Below are positions 1 to 8,603 of a stretch of DNA of 28,777 nt, in pieces; position 1 is the first letter of the stretch, and the number at the start of each line of letters is the position of its first letter. Made by a program: the position numbers and the translations under genes. This stretch comes from an uncultured Myxococcales bacterium (GTDB taxonomy: Bacteria > Myxococcota_A > UBA9042 > DTJE01). The DNA is taken from assembly GCA_937975765.1 (NCBI GenBank), contig CALJUR010000043.1:1-28777 (forward strand). Direction: 5' to 3'. Below the pieces are notes generated by a model. It was not told the DNA's origin. It saw only the letters and a program-made list of their open reading frames with translations, and ran no database searches.

Positions 1-45
1 CCACCGAGATCTACACTCTTTCCCTACACGACGCTCTTCCGATCT
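1..45 (+). other. Illumina P5/TruSeq adapter (artefact)
   Basis: These bases match the 3' part of the Illumina universal P5 adapter, ending in the ligation end GCTCTTCCGATCT. Genuine sequence starts at about 46. The reverse complement of the same adapter closes the window at 28732-28777, so this is untrimmed library sequence. Any ORF reading into it is artefactual; a minus-strand ORF here acquires a C-terminal RKSVV from the adapter. Confidence 0.98.
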
Positions 46-57
46 AGAGGACGACCT

Positions 58-1266
58 GTGAGCCAGCAGAAGGGATGGCGCGACAAGGACTTCCGCCCGG
101 CCTCGTTCCGGGGCGTGAAGTTCACGGCCCAGGTCGTGGAGCACGGCGGGGGCCGGCGCGTCGTCGAGCACGAGGTCGTGGACGCGGCCGGGTGGGGCGA
201 GGACACCGGCCGGCAGCTGCGCGCGTTCACCGTCAACGCCGTGGTCTCGGGGGACAAGTACCTCGCCGCGTCGAAGAAGCTCGACGACGCCCTGGACCTC
301 CCCGGCGCGGGGGCGTTCGTCCACCCGTTCCTTGGCACGCTGTCCGTCAACGTCCTGTCCTGGAAGGCCCGCTTCGGGGGGCGCCTCGGTGCCATCGAGT
401 ACAGCCTCGAGATCCGCGAGTCCGGGCAACCGCTCGCCATGCTGCCGGTCCAGGCCCCGAACGCGAAATCGTGGGCGGACCAGTTCGCGGACGACTGCGC
501 CGCCTTCGCGGACGAGGTCATGGGGCCGGTTCAGCAGACGCTCGACTCCGCGGCCGACGCGGTCAACGACGTCTCCGAGGCGGTCAACGCGGTCAACGAC
601 GCCTTCCGCAAGATCACCGACCCGAGCCTGGTGGGGAAGGTGCTTCAGGCCGGCATGAACCTGGTCGCCTCGACGGGCGGGCTCCTGAAGGCCCCGGGCG
701 ACATCGCCCGCGGCTGGGCCGCCATGGTCACAAGCGTGGTCGACGGCGTGAAGCGCCTCAAGCCCGGCGGCGGCGCCGATGCCTCGGACGCCTGCATCGC
801 GGCGTGCAACGCGATCCTGAACCCGCCCGCGAGCCCCGCGACCCCGACCGAGGTGAACGCCTTCGTCCTGCGCGCGGTCGCGCGGTCGTCGCTGGCGTCG
901 GGCGCCTGCCAGTGCCTGGTCGAATCGCTGTCCGCCGGCAACGGCCCCGGGACGTTCGACGACCTGACCGCGAAGGGCGATGCCGCGGCAGCGCTGCTCG
1001 CCCGGGTCGCCCGCCAGGCGGACTCGCCGGCCCTGTGGCGCTCCGCGATGGACCTGCGCGACGCGACCGGCCGGATCGTGGGTGACGCGGCCCTGACCCT
1101 GCCGCACCTGCGGACCTGGGCGCCGCCGCGCGAGATGTCGGTCCTCGAGGTCTGCCAGCGCCTGTACGGGGATGCGACGCGCGCGGACGAGGTCCTGGCC
1201 CGGAACGGGATCGCGTGCCCGATCCGGGTCAGCGACGCGCTGCGCATCATCGCGGAGGCCGCGTGA
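58..1266 (+). CDS. Mu-like DNA circulation protein N (tail/baseplate)
   Basis: This 402-aa protein resembles the Mu gpN family (DNA circularisation protein, N-terminal domain), a tail-assembly component at the tape-measure/baseplate interface. The N-terminus has the family pattern: an ASFRGV stretch, a GRRVVEHE strand, a GRQLRAFTV core, and a GAFVHPFLGTLSV motif near residues 80-95. The middle is Ala/Val-rich and helical. The last ~45 residues (SVLEVCQRLYGDATRADEV) look like the LysM-like end seen in many homologues. The GTG start follows an AGAGGACG ribosome site and overlaps a TGA, as if an upstream late gene ended here. That upstream gene is cut off by the adapter. Family assignment is good; the exact role is taken from Mu. 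Confidence 0.85.
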   Translation: MSQQKGWRDKDFRPASFRGVKFTAQVVEHGGGRRVVEHEVVDAAGWGEDTGRQLRAFTVNAVVSGDKYLAASKKLDDALDLPGAGAFVHPFLGTLSVNVLSWKARFGGRLGAIEYSLEIRESGQPLAMLPVQAPNAKSWADQFADDCAAFADEVMGPVQQTLDSAADAVNDVSEAVNAVNDAFRKITDPSLVGKVLQAGMNLVASTGGLLKAPGDIARGWAAMVTSVVDGVKRLKPGGGADASDACIAACNAILNPPASPATPTEVNAFVLRAVARSSLASGACQCLVESLSAGNGPGTFDDLTAKGDAAAALLARVARQADSPALWRSAMDLRDATGRIVGDAALTLPHLRTWAPPREMSVLEVCQRLYGDATRADEVLARNGIACPIRVSDALRIIAEAA

Positions 1267-2381
1267 TGGCCGGGATGGCGAACGAGTCGGTCGGACTGCG
1301 CATCGGGAGCCAGGAGTGGCGGGCCTGGTCCGACGTGTCGATCACCCGCAGCATCGAACAGGTGTGCTCCACGGCCGCGCTGTCGCTGGTGAACATCGAC
1401 TGGTCCGCCGGCGTCGCGGGCCGCTCGGGCGCGCTGCTGGAGGTCGTGCCGTCGCAGTTCTGCGAGGTCTGGATCGGCAGCGACCGCGCCCACGGCGAGC
1501 GCGTCATCCAGGGATACGTGGACGCCGACGAGACGACCACGACCGAGGGCTGCGCCTACAAGGTCGAGGTCCGGTCCAAGGTCGCGGACCTGGTCGACTG
1601 CACGCACAGGCACGGCACGGGCGTGTTCCGGAAGATGCGCGTCGAGCGGATCGCCCAGGAACTGGCCGACCCGTACGGCATCAACGTCCTGTGCGAGACG
1701 GACACCGGCCCCCTGGTCGAGTCCTTCCGGTGCGACAAGACCGAGACCGTCATCAAGGCGATCGAGCGCCTGGCCCGCGAGCGCGGGCTCCTCGTGACCG
1801 ACGACACGCTCGGGAACCTGGTCATCACCACGGTCGCGGCGCCCGGCAAGGTGGCAGCCACGCTCGAGCGCGGCCGGAACGTGAAGTCCCTGAACCGGCG
1901 CCGGGACGTGGCGCAGCGGTTTTCCCGGTACATCGTCCGGGGCCAGACCGCGCTGGAGTTCGGGGCCGAGGGGACGATCGACGACCTCTGGATCAAGCGC
2001 GAGCGGACCCTCTGCCTCGACCACGAGAAGGCCGCAGACAAGGCCGCCTGCACCCGCCGCGCCCTGTGGGAGGCCAGCACCCGCGCCGGGAAGTCCGTCC
2101 GCTACGAGGTCGTGGTCCCCGGCTGGCGCATCGATCCCTCGGACACCGGGTCGGACCTGTGGCAGCCGAACACGATCGTCCGGCTGGTGGACGGGTGCCT
2201 CCAGGTCGACGACGACCTCCTGGTCGCCCGGGTGAACTTCCAGCGCTCCGTCCGGGGCGGCACGACCACGACGCTGTCGCTCGGCCACCCCGAGGGCTTC
2301 GCGCCCGAGCCCCCGAAGCACCGGCGCGGCAAGGGCGGCCACGGCGTCACCGGATGGGCCGAACTGAAGGGGGGCGTGTGA
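1266..2381 (+). CDS. Mu-like baseplate hub protein (gp44/gpP family)
   Basis: This 371-aa protein is assigned to the Mu gpP / gp44 hub family, equivalent to T4 gp27, which forms the trimeric ring above the tail spike. Supporting features are the N-terminal strand-rich domain beginning with a VGLRIGSQEW-type pattern, the central helix that includes KTETVIKAIERLARERGLLVTDD, and a NVKSLNRRRDVAQRFSRYIVRGQ segment typical of the family. The ATG overlaps the stop of the upstream gene by one base (TGATG), which fixes the start and implies translational coupling. The following gp45-like gene overlaps its end by four bases. Position between N and gp45 matches Mu gene order. Confidence 0.87.
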   Translation: MAGMANESVGLRIGSQEWRAWSDVSITRSIEQVCSTAALSLVNIDWSAGVAGRSGALLEVVPSQFCEVWIGSDRAHGERVIQGYVDADETTTTEGCAYKVEVRSKVADLVDCTHRHGTGVFRKMRVERIAQELADPYGINVLCETDTGPLVESFRCDKTETVIKAIERLARERGLLVTDDTLGNLVITTVAAPGKVAATLERGRNVKSLNRRRDVAQRFSRYIVRGQTALEFGAEGTIDDLWIKRERTLCLDHEKAADKAACTRRALWEASTRAGKSVRYEVVVPGWRIDPSDTGSDLWQPNTIVRLVDGCLQVDDDLLVARVNFQRSVRGGTTTTLSLGHPEGFAPEPPKHRRGKGGHGVTGWAELKGGV

Positions 2382-2929
2382 GCCGCGACGGCGTCGCCAC
2401 GAGGGTGCTCGGGATGGTCCGCCGGGCAATCGTGCGCCTGGTGGACGACTCGGACACGGTCCAGCGGGTCCAGGTCGAGGCCCGGGCCGGCGAGACGGTC
2501 CCGGACGTGGACTGCCTGCAGCCGTACGGCCTGACCGGGAACCCTCCCGTGGGGGCCCGCGCCCTGGTCGTCAACGTCGGGTCGGCCTTCGACCACGTGG
2601 TCGCGCTGCTCGCGGGTCACACCGACCGGCCCACGGGCCTCGGCGCCGGGGACGTGACCCTCTACTGCGGCCACGACGCCCGTGTGGACCTGCGGGACGA
2701 CGGGACCACCGTGAAGGGCCCGCGCCTGAAGGCGGACGGCCCCGTGGACGCCGGCGGGGGGTTCAAGAAGGGCGGCACGCCGGGCGCGTCCGGAACCCTG
2801 GTCATCACGATCCCCGCGCCGCCCCCGGCTCCTCCCGCGCCGCCCCTCGGCGTCGCGACCGTGGTCGTCATGGGCGGGATCGTCACCTCCGTCTCGGGAA
2901 CGGGGGTCTGCGTCTGGACGCCCGGATAG
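2378..2929 (+). CDS. Mu-like baseplate spike / assembly protein (gp45 family)
   Basis: This 183-aa protein is assigned to the Mu gp45 central spike family, which caps the tail tip and pierces the outer membrane. Visible features are the GMVRRAIVRLVDDS start, the LQPYGLTGNPPVGARALVV segment and the DHVVALLAG block of the OB-fold region, followed by short strands (VTLYCGHDARVDLRDDG). The C-terminal third differs from classical spikes: it has a Pro-rich linker (PAPPPAPPAPP) and a small Gly/Val domain ending in CVWTPG. I see no HxH iron-binding tip motif. The GTG start overlaps the upstream stop (GTGTGA). A good AGGAGG ribosome site for the next gene sits across its stop codon. Confidence 0.82.
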   Translation: MSRDGVATRVLGMVRRAIVRLVDDSDTVQRVQVEARAGETVPDVDCLQPYGLTGNPPVGARALVVNVGSAFDHVVALLAGHTDRPTGLGAGDVTLYCGHDARVDLRDDGTTVKGPRLKADGPVDAGGGFKKGGTPGASGTLVITIPAPPPAPPAPPLGVATVVVMGGIVTSVSGTGVCVWTPG

Positions 2930-2938
2930 GAGGTCCCC

Positions 2939-3841
2939 ATGAGCTACGCGGCCTGGAAGGACATCATCATCCAGCACGGGCGGTCCGGCCCCCTGTACCG
3001 CGTGTACGACGCGGTTACGAACAAGCTGACCGGCGCCATGGCCGGGACCTGGACGATCGTCGCCAGGTCCACGGCGAACGTCTGGGTCTCGGACACCGAC
3101 CCGGCGGACGGCTCGTGGCTCGTGCTCGAGTCGCAGTCCGCGCGTGCCGGCGGGGCGAAGCTCCAGGTGTTCCTCGGCTTCCGCAACAACACCGGAAACC
3201 TCGCGGGCTTCGGCAGCAAGAGCGCGGGCGTCTACTCGTGCATGTCGCACGACGGCGGCTGGAACAACGCGGGCGGCTACTTCGGGGCGTCCCTGTCGGA
3301 CTGGCGCAACGGCGGGATCAAGGGCTGGAGCGCGACCTACGCGAGCCCCTGCACGCTGGCGGTCCTGTTCTTCACGAGCGGCGACGCCGGGCGGCCGGGC
3401 TCCTTCTGCGTGCTGGTCCGGTCGGGCACCGCCGAGAACTACGGCACCTTCGCGGGCGGGCTGATCCCGCTGACCGGCCTCTCGAATGCGAACAGCCGCA
3501 CCGCCCACTTCAACGGGCTCGCCCGGCTCTCGGACTGGACCTGGTACTGGGGCTGGAACAACGGCGGCGCCGGGTCCGTCCCGACCGTCTCGACCGACGC
3601 GCTCGACGGGGCCCGGGCCGGCACCGGCACGTCCGCTCCCGTCCGCGATCGGGAGACAGGCGCCTACACCGAGGCCGACGCCCCCGTGGTCGACGTGGTG
3701 ACCTCGACGTCCGTCGGCGTCCTCGAACTCGTGCGCGTCACGAACATGCCCGCGGGCGACATCTCGGCGGACGGGACGCGGCACGCCTGGGCCGAGGTGT
3801 CCTTCCCGCGCGAGGCGGCCCGGGACGGCATCTGGGTCTGA
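2939..3841 (+). CDS. Unrecognised virion protein inserted in the baseplate operon
   Basis: I do not recognise this 300-aa protein. It starts with ATG six bases after a strong AGGAGG (2928-2933), so it should be well translated. It is rich in Gly, Trp and aromatic residues with many short strands and no signal peptide or membrane segment, which suits a beta-rich virion or receptor-binding component. The N-terminus (SYAAWKDIIIQHG) and the W-rich middle around residues 95-125 and 190-205 do not fit the Mu baseplate families I know. In Mu the gp45 and gp46 genes are adjacent, so this is an extra gene between them. Tail-tip decoration, baseplate accessory and enzyme are all possible; I infer only a structural role from context. 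Confidence 0.6.
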   Translation: MSYAAWKDIIIQHGRSGPLYRVYDAVTNKLTGAMAGTWTIVARSTANVWVSDTDPADGSWLVLESQSARAGGAKLQVFLGFRNNTGNLAGFGSKSAGVYSCMSHDGGWNNAGGYFGASLSDWRNGGIKGWSATYASPCTLAVLFFTSGDAGRPGSFCVLVRSGTAENYGTFAGGLIPLTGLSNANSRTAHFNGLARLSDWTWYWGWNNGGAGSVPTVSTDALDGARAGTGTSAPVRDRETGAYTEADAPVVDVVTSTSVGVLELVRVTNMPAGDISADGTRHAWAEVSFPREAARDGIWV

Positions 3842-3853
3842 CGGAGGGGGACC

Positions 3854-4474
3854 GTGGCAGCGGTCGGACTGGCAGGGTTCGGGTCCTTCAAAGGCAAGGT
3901 GGCGACGGCCATCCTCGCCCGGTCGGACTTCTTCGCTGCCCTCGACGTCCCGGGCGAGCCGCCCCACGGGGTCGTGCCCGGGCCGCCGGCGGAACCGCCC
4001 CCGTCGACCTGGTCCGACCTCGGCTTCGCCGTCTCCCTCAACGGCGGCCCCCTCGCGGAGTTCTCCCTGCTCTCCTCGGACGACGACCCGGCCGGCGCCG
4101 CGCTCGCGCGCATCGCGTTCCTGTCCCTCGTCGGTCGCAGGCGCGCCGAGCCCGCCGACGAGCTGCCGGACCCCTGGGGCGACCCTCCCGACCGCGGCGG
4201 GTGGTGGGGCGACACGTTCGCGGACCATGCCGGCGACCGCTGGGGCTCCCGCCTCTGGCTCCTGTACCGGGCCCGCGGCGACGACGTCCCGCAGCGGGCC
4301 GAGGATTACGTGCGCGAGGCGCTCTCCTTCCTGGTCGAGGACGGCATCGCGTCCGCGGTGGATTGCGAGGCCACCCCGGATGGCGAGCGCCTCGACATGG
4401 CCGTCTCGATCGCGCGGCCCGCGCCCGGCGGGAACACCGTCCGGCTGCGGTTCGACCTGTGGAAGGGGGTGTAG
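3854..4474 (+). CDS. Mu-like baseplate wedge protein gp46
   Basis: This 206-aa protein has the Mu gp46 / gpW-like wedge signature in its C-terminal half: a DRGGWWGDTF motif, GDRWGSRLWLLYRARG, then a helix (RAEDYVREALSFLVEDGIA) and paired strands ending in RLRFDLWKGV. These proteins join the hub to the gp47 wedge. The N-terminal ~90 residues are longer than in compact gp46 proteins and contain a Pro-rich stretch. The GTG start is preceded by GGAGGGGG (3843-3850). Three bases separate its TAG from the baseplate J gene, which matches the gp46-gp47 order in Mu. Confidence 0.85.
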   Translation: MAAVGLAGFGSFKGKVATAILARSDFFAALDVPGEPPHGVVPGPPAEPPPSTWSDLGFAVSLNGGPLAEFSLLSSDDDPAGAALARIAFLSLVGRRRAEPADELPDPWGDPPDRGGWWGDTFADHAGDRWGSRLWLLYRARGDDVPQRAEDYVREALSFLVEDGIASAVDCEATPDGERLDMAVSIARPAPGGNTVRLRFDLWKGV

Positions 4475-4477
4475 ACC

Positions 4478-5572
4478 ATGGCGACCCCGACGCTTGCCGA
4501 ACTGACCACCCAGGTCCGCCAGGACCTCGGGGCCGAGGGCGTGAGCCAGGTGTGGATCCGCCGGACCTTCGAGTCCGCCGTCGCGACCGTGCTCGCGGGC
4601 GTCCTGTGGATGTTCTACCGGTGGATCGACGCGATCGTGAAGCAGTGCGTTCCGTCCACCGCGACGGGCATCTTCCTCGACGCCTGGGCCGCCGTCTTCG
4701 GTCTGACCCGCACGCAGCCCGCGGTCGCGACGGGCGCCGCCGTGATCACCGGCCTCACCGGCTCCACGCAGCCCGCCGGCTCCATCCTCGTCGGCCCCGA
4801 GGGGCAGGAGTACACGACCGACGTCGACGTCACCATGGTCGGCAACCCGGGCGAGATCGGCGCCGGGTACGTCGACGTGACCGCCTCGGGCCCGGGCGAC
4901 GACTACAACGTCCCGGTCGCGACTCCCCTGATCGTCTCGTCCCCGGCCACGGGCATCCAGACCGACGCGCTCGCCGGGTTCCTCGGGATCACCGGAGGCA
5001 AGACCGCCGAGACAGACGACGAGCTGCGCGCCCGCCTCCTCGCGCGCATACGCCGGCCCGCCGAGGTCGGGACCGCCGAGGACTTCCGGCGCTGGACCCG
5101 CGAGGCCCGCGAGACGGTGTCCCGCGTGTGGGTCTACGAGTGCGGGCGCCTTGGGAACGAGGGCGGGAAGGTCCTGGTGATGTTCGCTGTCGCGGGACCG
5201 AGCCCCATCCCGCAGGCCGGCGACGTGACCGCCGTCCGCAACTACCTCCAGACCAAGCGGCCCGCCGGCATGCTGTCGTTCGACGCGCTTGCCCCGACCG
5301 GCCAGGCGACCGCCCTGCGCATCGCCCTCGACCCCGGCCAGAACAACGCGACCGTCCGGGCGGCCGTCGCCTCCTACCTGGGCGACCTGTTCCTGGCCGG
5401 CGCGCCCGGCGTAGGCATCACGAACCTGGACCTGCGCGCAGCCATCTCGCGCGCCGGCGTCGCCTTCCAACTCCAGTCGGTCGCAGGCGGCCTCGGGACC
5501 GCGGACGTCGTGCCCGCGTCCCCGTACCACTTGCCGATCCTCGGCGTCATCACCTGGAGCGCGTGGCAATGA
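4478..5572 (+). CDS. Baseplate J family protein (Mu gp47)
   Basis: This 364-aa protein is a Baseplate_J family wedge component (Mu gp47, P2 gpJ, T4 gp6). The N-terminus holds the helix-rich region with FESAVATVLAGVLWMFYRWIDAI and the TGIFLDAWAAVFGLTR motif. The middle has the family core: GPEGQEYTTDVDVTM, a DVTASGPGDDYNV strand pair, and TGGKTAETDDELRARLLARIRRPAEVGTAEDF, where E-T-D-x-E-L-R-x-R is the family hallmark. The C-terminus carries strands and a helix (ITNLDLRAAISRAGV). The ATG lies just after the gp46 stop with GGAAGGGGG upstream, and the last four bases overlap the next gene (ATGA). Confidence 0.93.
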   Translation: MATPTLAELTTQVRQDLGAEGVSQVWIRRTFESAVATVLAGVLWMFYRWIDAIVKQCVPSTATGIFLDAWAAVFGLTRTQPAVATGAAVITGLTGSTQPAGSILVGPEGQEYTTDVDVTMVGNPGEIGAGYVDVTASGPGDDYNVPVATPLIVSSPATGIQTDALAGFLGITGGKTAETDDELRARLLARIRRPAEVGTAEDFRRWTREARETVSRVWVYECGRLGNEGGKVLVMFAVAGPSPIPQAGDVTAVRNYLQTKRPAGMLSFDALAPTGQATALRIALDPGQNNATVRAAVASYLGDLFLAGAPGVGITNLDLRAAISRAGVAFQLQSVAGGLGTADVVPASPYHLPILGVITWSAWQ

Positions 5573-6120
5573 GCGGGACGAAGGACGACTACAAGACCCT
5601 GCTCGGCCGGCTCCTGCCGCCGGGGCTCGACTTCGCCGCCCTGGACCCGCGCGTCGGGCGCCTGCTCGCCGGCCTGGGTCGGGTGTTCGCGCGAGCCGAC
5701 GAGGCGGCCGAGGACTTCACGAACGACGCCGTCGCGGACCACGCCACCGGCGACCGCCTCGCTTCGTGGGAGGACGCAACCGCGCTGCCGGACCCCGACT
5801 ACCCCCCGACCGCGGGCGACGACGCCGCGCGCCAGGCCGAGGTCCGCCGCGTGCTCGGCCAGGGCCACATCCCCACGCCCGCCTTCTACGAGTCGCTCGC
5901 GACGGTGTGGGGCCTGGTCTCGCGCTGCGCCGAGTACGCCGGCTGGCCCTACCACGCCTGGCTGTTCGGGCCGCCCGCGCACATCCGGGTCTTCCGCTGC
6001 GGGATGAAGTGCGGCGCGCCGCTCCGGAACGCGAGCGGGACCTGGGAACACGTCGAGCGCCTGTGCCGCAGGTACAAGCCCGCGCACATCCGGCTCCACT
6101 TCGCAGACGAGGTGCAGTGA
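5569..6120 (+). CDS. Mu gp48-like tail protein (DUF2313/YmfQ)
   Basis: This 183-aa protein fits the Mu gp48 / DUF2313 family, which connects the baseplate wedge to the tail fibres. Features are an N-terminal LLGRLLPPGLDF motif, a helix of the LLAGLGRVFARADEAAEDF type, a D-P-DYPPTAGDDAARQAEVRRVL segment, and a C-terminal domain with IRVFRCGMKCGAPLR and the conserved LCRRYKPAHIRLHF end. The start is fixed by the ATGA overlap with the gp47 gene. The stop overlaps the tail-fibre start (TGATG). Order gp46-gp47-gp48-fibre is as in Mu. Confidence 0.87.
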   Translation: MSGTKDDYKTLLGRLLPPGLDFAALDPRVGRLLAGLGRVFARADEAAEDFTNDAVADHATGDRLASWEDATALPDPDYPPTAGDDAARQAEVRRVLGQGHIPTPAFYESLATVWGLVSRCAEYAGWPYHAWLFGPPAHIRVFRCGMKCGAPLRNASGTWEHVERLCRRYKPAHIRLHFADEVQ

Positions 6121-7271
6121 TGGACCGCAACCGGACCCCCGACGTCGCCGGAACCCTCCCCCCGTACTCGGCCGACGGCACGCCCGGCTTCTTCACCGAC
6201 GAGGGCGGCGGCACCACCGTACCCGCGCAGTGGTGCAACCAGGTCACCGAGGAACTGCGCAACCTCCTCGTGGCCGCGGGCGTCAGCCCGTCGCCCCTGT
6301 CCGACGCGCAGCTCGTGGTCGCCCTCTCGGGCGCACTCGCCGCGATCTCCGCGAACGGCATCGTCACCACCCCGAACAAGAAGGTCGTCGTCGCGTCGAC
6401 CGCGTCGTCCGCGGGCGGCACCGACAGCGCCGCGGTCGCGACCAACAACTCGTCCGCGTCCGGCAATCAGTCCTTCGTCGCGGCCTGCGAGGACGGGCAC
6501 GCGAGCTACGGCGACGACGCGCTCCTCGCGTCCTGCCACGCCTACGTCAGCCGCGCCATGTCGGTGCTGCTCGCCTCCCTGAACGCCTCGCTGCACCAGG
6601 CGAACAGCATCGGGTGGGGCTACTCCGAGACGCAGCTCGAGTCGGACCCCGGCGCGAACCGCAACCTCACCGGCCGGATCGACGTGACGACCGGCAACGT
6701 CCACTTCAAGGGCACGCTCTCCCTCGGCGGCGACGTGGACTCCGGCAGCGGCGCGCTCGTGTACGCGGACGAGTCCGGCAACCTCCACATCGCCGGCAAC
6801 CTGATCATGCTCACGACCAACATCCTCGCGAACGCGATCACCGGGAATTCCGACCTCCTGATCGGCGGCAACGCGGCGATCGTCGGCTACCTCCAGGCCG
6901 GTGGCGACGGGACCTTCGGCGGCAAGGTGACCGCCCCGAACGGCCTCGTCGTGGACTTCACCGAACGCGGGTCCAACGGCAGCCCCTACACCATCAACGC
7001 CCCGTCCGGCGAGGGCGGGACCTTCTACGTCGGCGGGTCCGTCTGGCACGTGGGCGACGTGATGGAGTGGGTCGTCAACAACAACCGGGTCGGCGCGCAC
7101 TCGATCGTCTTCCCGACCGCGTGGTGCTCCCCGGACACCCGGATCGCCTGCGGCCTGAAGCACAAGGGCACGGGGACCTTCACCGTCTGGGCCCGCAACG
7201 ACGGCGCCGACGTCACTGACCCGTCCGTCGCGTTCCAGTTCGTGGTCGTCAACCCGGTCGTCCCGACGTGA
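6120..7271 (+). CDS. Tail fibre protein
   Basis: This 383-aa protein is the probable receptor-binding fibre. The N-terminus has the baseplate-attachment pattern of many fibres: GFFTDEGGGTTVPAQWCNQVTEELRNLLVAAGVSP followed by a D-AQL-VAL helix. The centre is low in complexity and rich in Ser, Ala, Asn and Gly, then shows short repeating strand units (TGNVHFKGTLSLGGDVD, SGNLHIAGNLIML, GNAAIVGYLQAGGDGTFGG) like a triple beta-helix shaft. The C-terminal ~100 residues form a different beta-rich head that ends in FQFVVVNPVVPT. No chaperone gene of the Mu gpU type follows. The start overlaps the gp48 stop by one base. The host receptor cannot be read from the sequence. Confidence 0.8.
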   Translation: MDRNRTPDVAGTLPPYSADGTPGFFTDEGGGTTVPAQWCNQVTEELRNLLVAAGVSPSPLSDAQLVVALSGALAAISANGIVTTPNKKVVVASTASSAGGTDSAAVATNNSSASGNQSFVAACEDGHASYGDDALLASCHAYVSRAMSVLLASLNASLHQANSIGWGYSETQLESDPGANRNLTGRIDVTTGNVHFKGTLSLGGDVDSGSGALVYADESGNLHIAGNLIMLTTNILANAITGNSDLLIGGNAAIVGYLQAGGDGTFGGKVTAPNGLVVDFTERGSNGSPYTINAPSGEGGTFYVGGSVWHVGDVMEWVVNNNRVGAHSIVFPTAWCSPDTRIACGLKHKGTGTFTVWARNDGADVTDPSVAFQFVVVNPVVPT

Positions 7272-7280
7272 GGTAAGGGG

Positions 7281-7961
7281 ATGTTCGACATCCGCGTGGA
7301 CGACAAGGAGATCGAGCGCGAGCTGCGGGTCATGCCGCGGCAGATCCCCTTCGCGCTGTCCGTCGCGATCAACGACGTCGCCTGGAAGGCGCGCGAGGCC
7401 CTGCGCGGCACGCTCCCGGCGCACCTGACCCTGCGCAACGCCTTCACGCTGTCCGGAATCACCGTCGAGAGGGGGACCAAGGCGACCCTCGACGCGAAGG
7501 TGGGCGAACTCGCGAACCGCTGGTGGATGGCCTCGCAGGCGGTCGGGGAGGACGCCCGGCACCCGCCGAAGGGCGTGGTCCACGTCGCCCAGACCGGCGA
7601 GGACGGCGCGCCCCGGCCCGCGTCCGACAAGGTCGTGCCCCGCGGCCTGCGGGTCGACCGCATCGATAAGGGCCGGCGCGGGGAGTTCGTCTACTTTGTG
7701 CTGCGCCGCGACGGCGAGGCCATCGGAGTCTTCTACCGCTCGGGCACCGAGCGCCCGGCCCGGCGCACCACCATGAACGGCCGCCCCGTCGCGGACCCGG
7801 TCCGCCCGCGGTTCCCGATCACGAAGGCCTACACGTTCGCGGACGCCGTCCGCATCCGCCCGGGATGGCCCATGGAGCGGATCGTCGCGGAAGTCGTCGA
7901 CAAGGAGTGGCCCGAGGCCGTCCAGAAGGCGGTCGTCAAGGCCCTGTGGAGCGCGCGATGA
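7281..7961 (+). CDS. Probable phage minor structural protein
   Basis: This 226-aa protein has no signal peptide or membrane segment. The N-terminal portion (RVMPRQIPFALSVAINDVAWKAREALRGTLPAHLTLRNAFT, residues ~12-53) resembles a pattern found in several phage minor tail or head-completion proteins, where a helix with AINxxAWKA precedes a short motif and a strand. The remainder is basic and mixed in secondary structure. It starts nine bases after the fibre stop with GAGG/AAGGGG upstream and overlaps the amidase start by four bases, so it belongs to the late operon. A minor tail protein is my best guess; the match is weak. Confidence 0.55.
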   Translation: MFDIRVDDKEIERELRVMPRQIPFALSVAINDVAWKAREALRGTLPAHLTLRNAFTLSGITVERGTKATLDAKVGELANRWWMASQAVGEDARHPPKGVVHVAQTGEDGAPRPASDKVVPRGLRVDRIDKGRRGEFVYFVLRRDGEAIGVFYRSGTERPARRTTMNGRPVADPVRPRFPITKAYTFADAVRIRPGWPMERIVAEVVDKEWPEAVQKAVVKALWSAR

Positions 7962-8602
7962 ACACCATCGTCATCCTGGGACAGCATGTCGAGGTTCCGT
8001 TCGCCACGGACACCAGCCGCCTCGGGCAGCTCGCGACCCGCCCCCGGCTCGACCCGCACGCCGTCTGCCAGGTCATCCTGCACCACGACGCGTGCCTGTC
8101 CGCCCGGGCGTGCTTCGACGCGCTGCACGGCCGCGGGCTGTCCACGCACTTCTGCATCGACAACGACGGGACCGTCCGGCAGTTCGAGGACCCGGGCGCC
8201 CGCATCGCGTTCCACGCGGTCGGGCACGTCCGCGGGAGCGACCCCGACCGCCCCCAGGCCCAGGTCGCCTTCAACCGTGCGTCGATCGGGATCGACCTCT
8301 CGAACGCGGTGGACGTGAAGTTCGCGCACCGCTACGACCCGCCCCGAGACCAGGCCACGCTCCCCGTGCAGGGCCGTCCCTACACCGGCCTGCTGCCGTA
8401 CCCCTGCCAGGTCGAGGCCGCGCTCGAACTGCTGCAGGTCCTGCGCATGCACTTCCCGGCCCTCACGAACGACCACCGGGAGGAGCTGCGCTGGCTCGGG
8501 GACCTGACGCCGGCGACGCCCGGCATCTGGGCCCACGGCCAGGTGAGCCGGGTCAAGGTCGACCCGTTCGGCTTCCCCTTCTCCCGACTCGACGAGGTGT
8601 GA
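7958..8602 (+). CDS. N-acetylmuramoyl-L-alanine amidase (phage endolysin, Amidase_2)
   Basis: This 214-aa enzyme should cleave the amide bond between muramic acid and L-Ala in peptidoglycan at the end of infection. It has the Amidase_2/PGRP fold pattern: VILHHDA with candidate zinc ligands His42/His43, the substrate-cleft segment STHFCIDNDGTVRQFED, and IWAHGQVSRVKVDP, which supplies His193 and Asp202 as the other ligands. There is no signal peptide, so release through a holin is expected. It is a single-domain protein with no added wall-binding domain. The ATG overlaps the previous stop (ATGA). Downstream membrane proteins complete a likely lysis module. Confidence 0.9.
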   Translation: MNTIVILGQHVEVPFATDTSRLGQLATRPRLDPHAVCQVILHHDACLSARACFDALHGRGLSTHFCIDNDGTVRQFEDPGARIAFHAVGHVRGSDPDRPQAQVAFNRASIGIDLSNAVDVKFAHRYDPPRDQATLPVQGRPYTGLLPYPCQVEAALELLQVLRMHFPALTNDHREELRWLGDLTPATPGIWAHGQVSRVKVDPFGFPFSRLDEV

Positions 8603-8603
8603 C

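Noticed and set aside
645..2429. Long minus-strand ORFs opposite the baseplate genes, including the 1155-aa frame at 2102-5569
   Set aside because: High-GC DNA leaves long open antisense frames. These are Arg/Gly/Pro/Asp-rich without domains, while the plus strand has recognisable Mu-type genes.
6400..7271. Possible DGR variable region at the end of the tail fibre
   Set aside because: Phage fibres are known DGR targets, but the fibre C-terminus lacks the RGG/GFRC skeleton and shows no NNC run.
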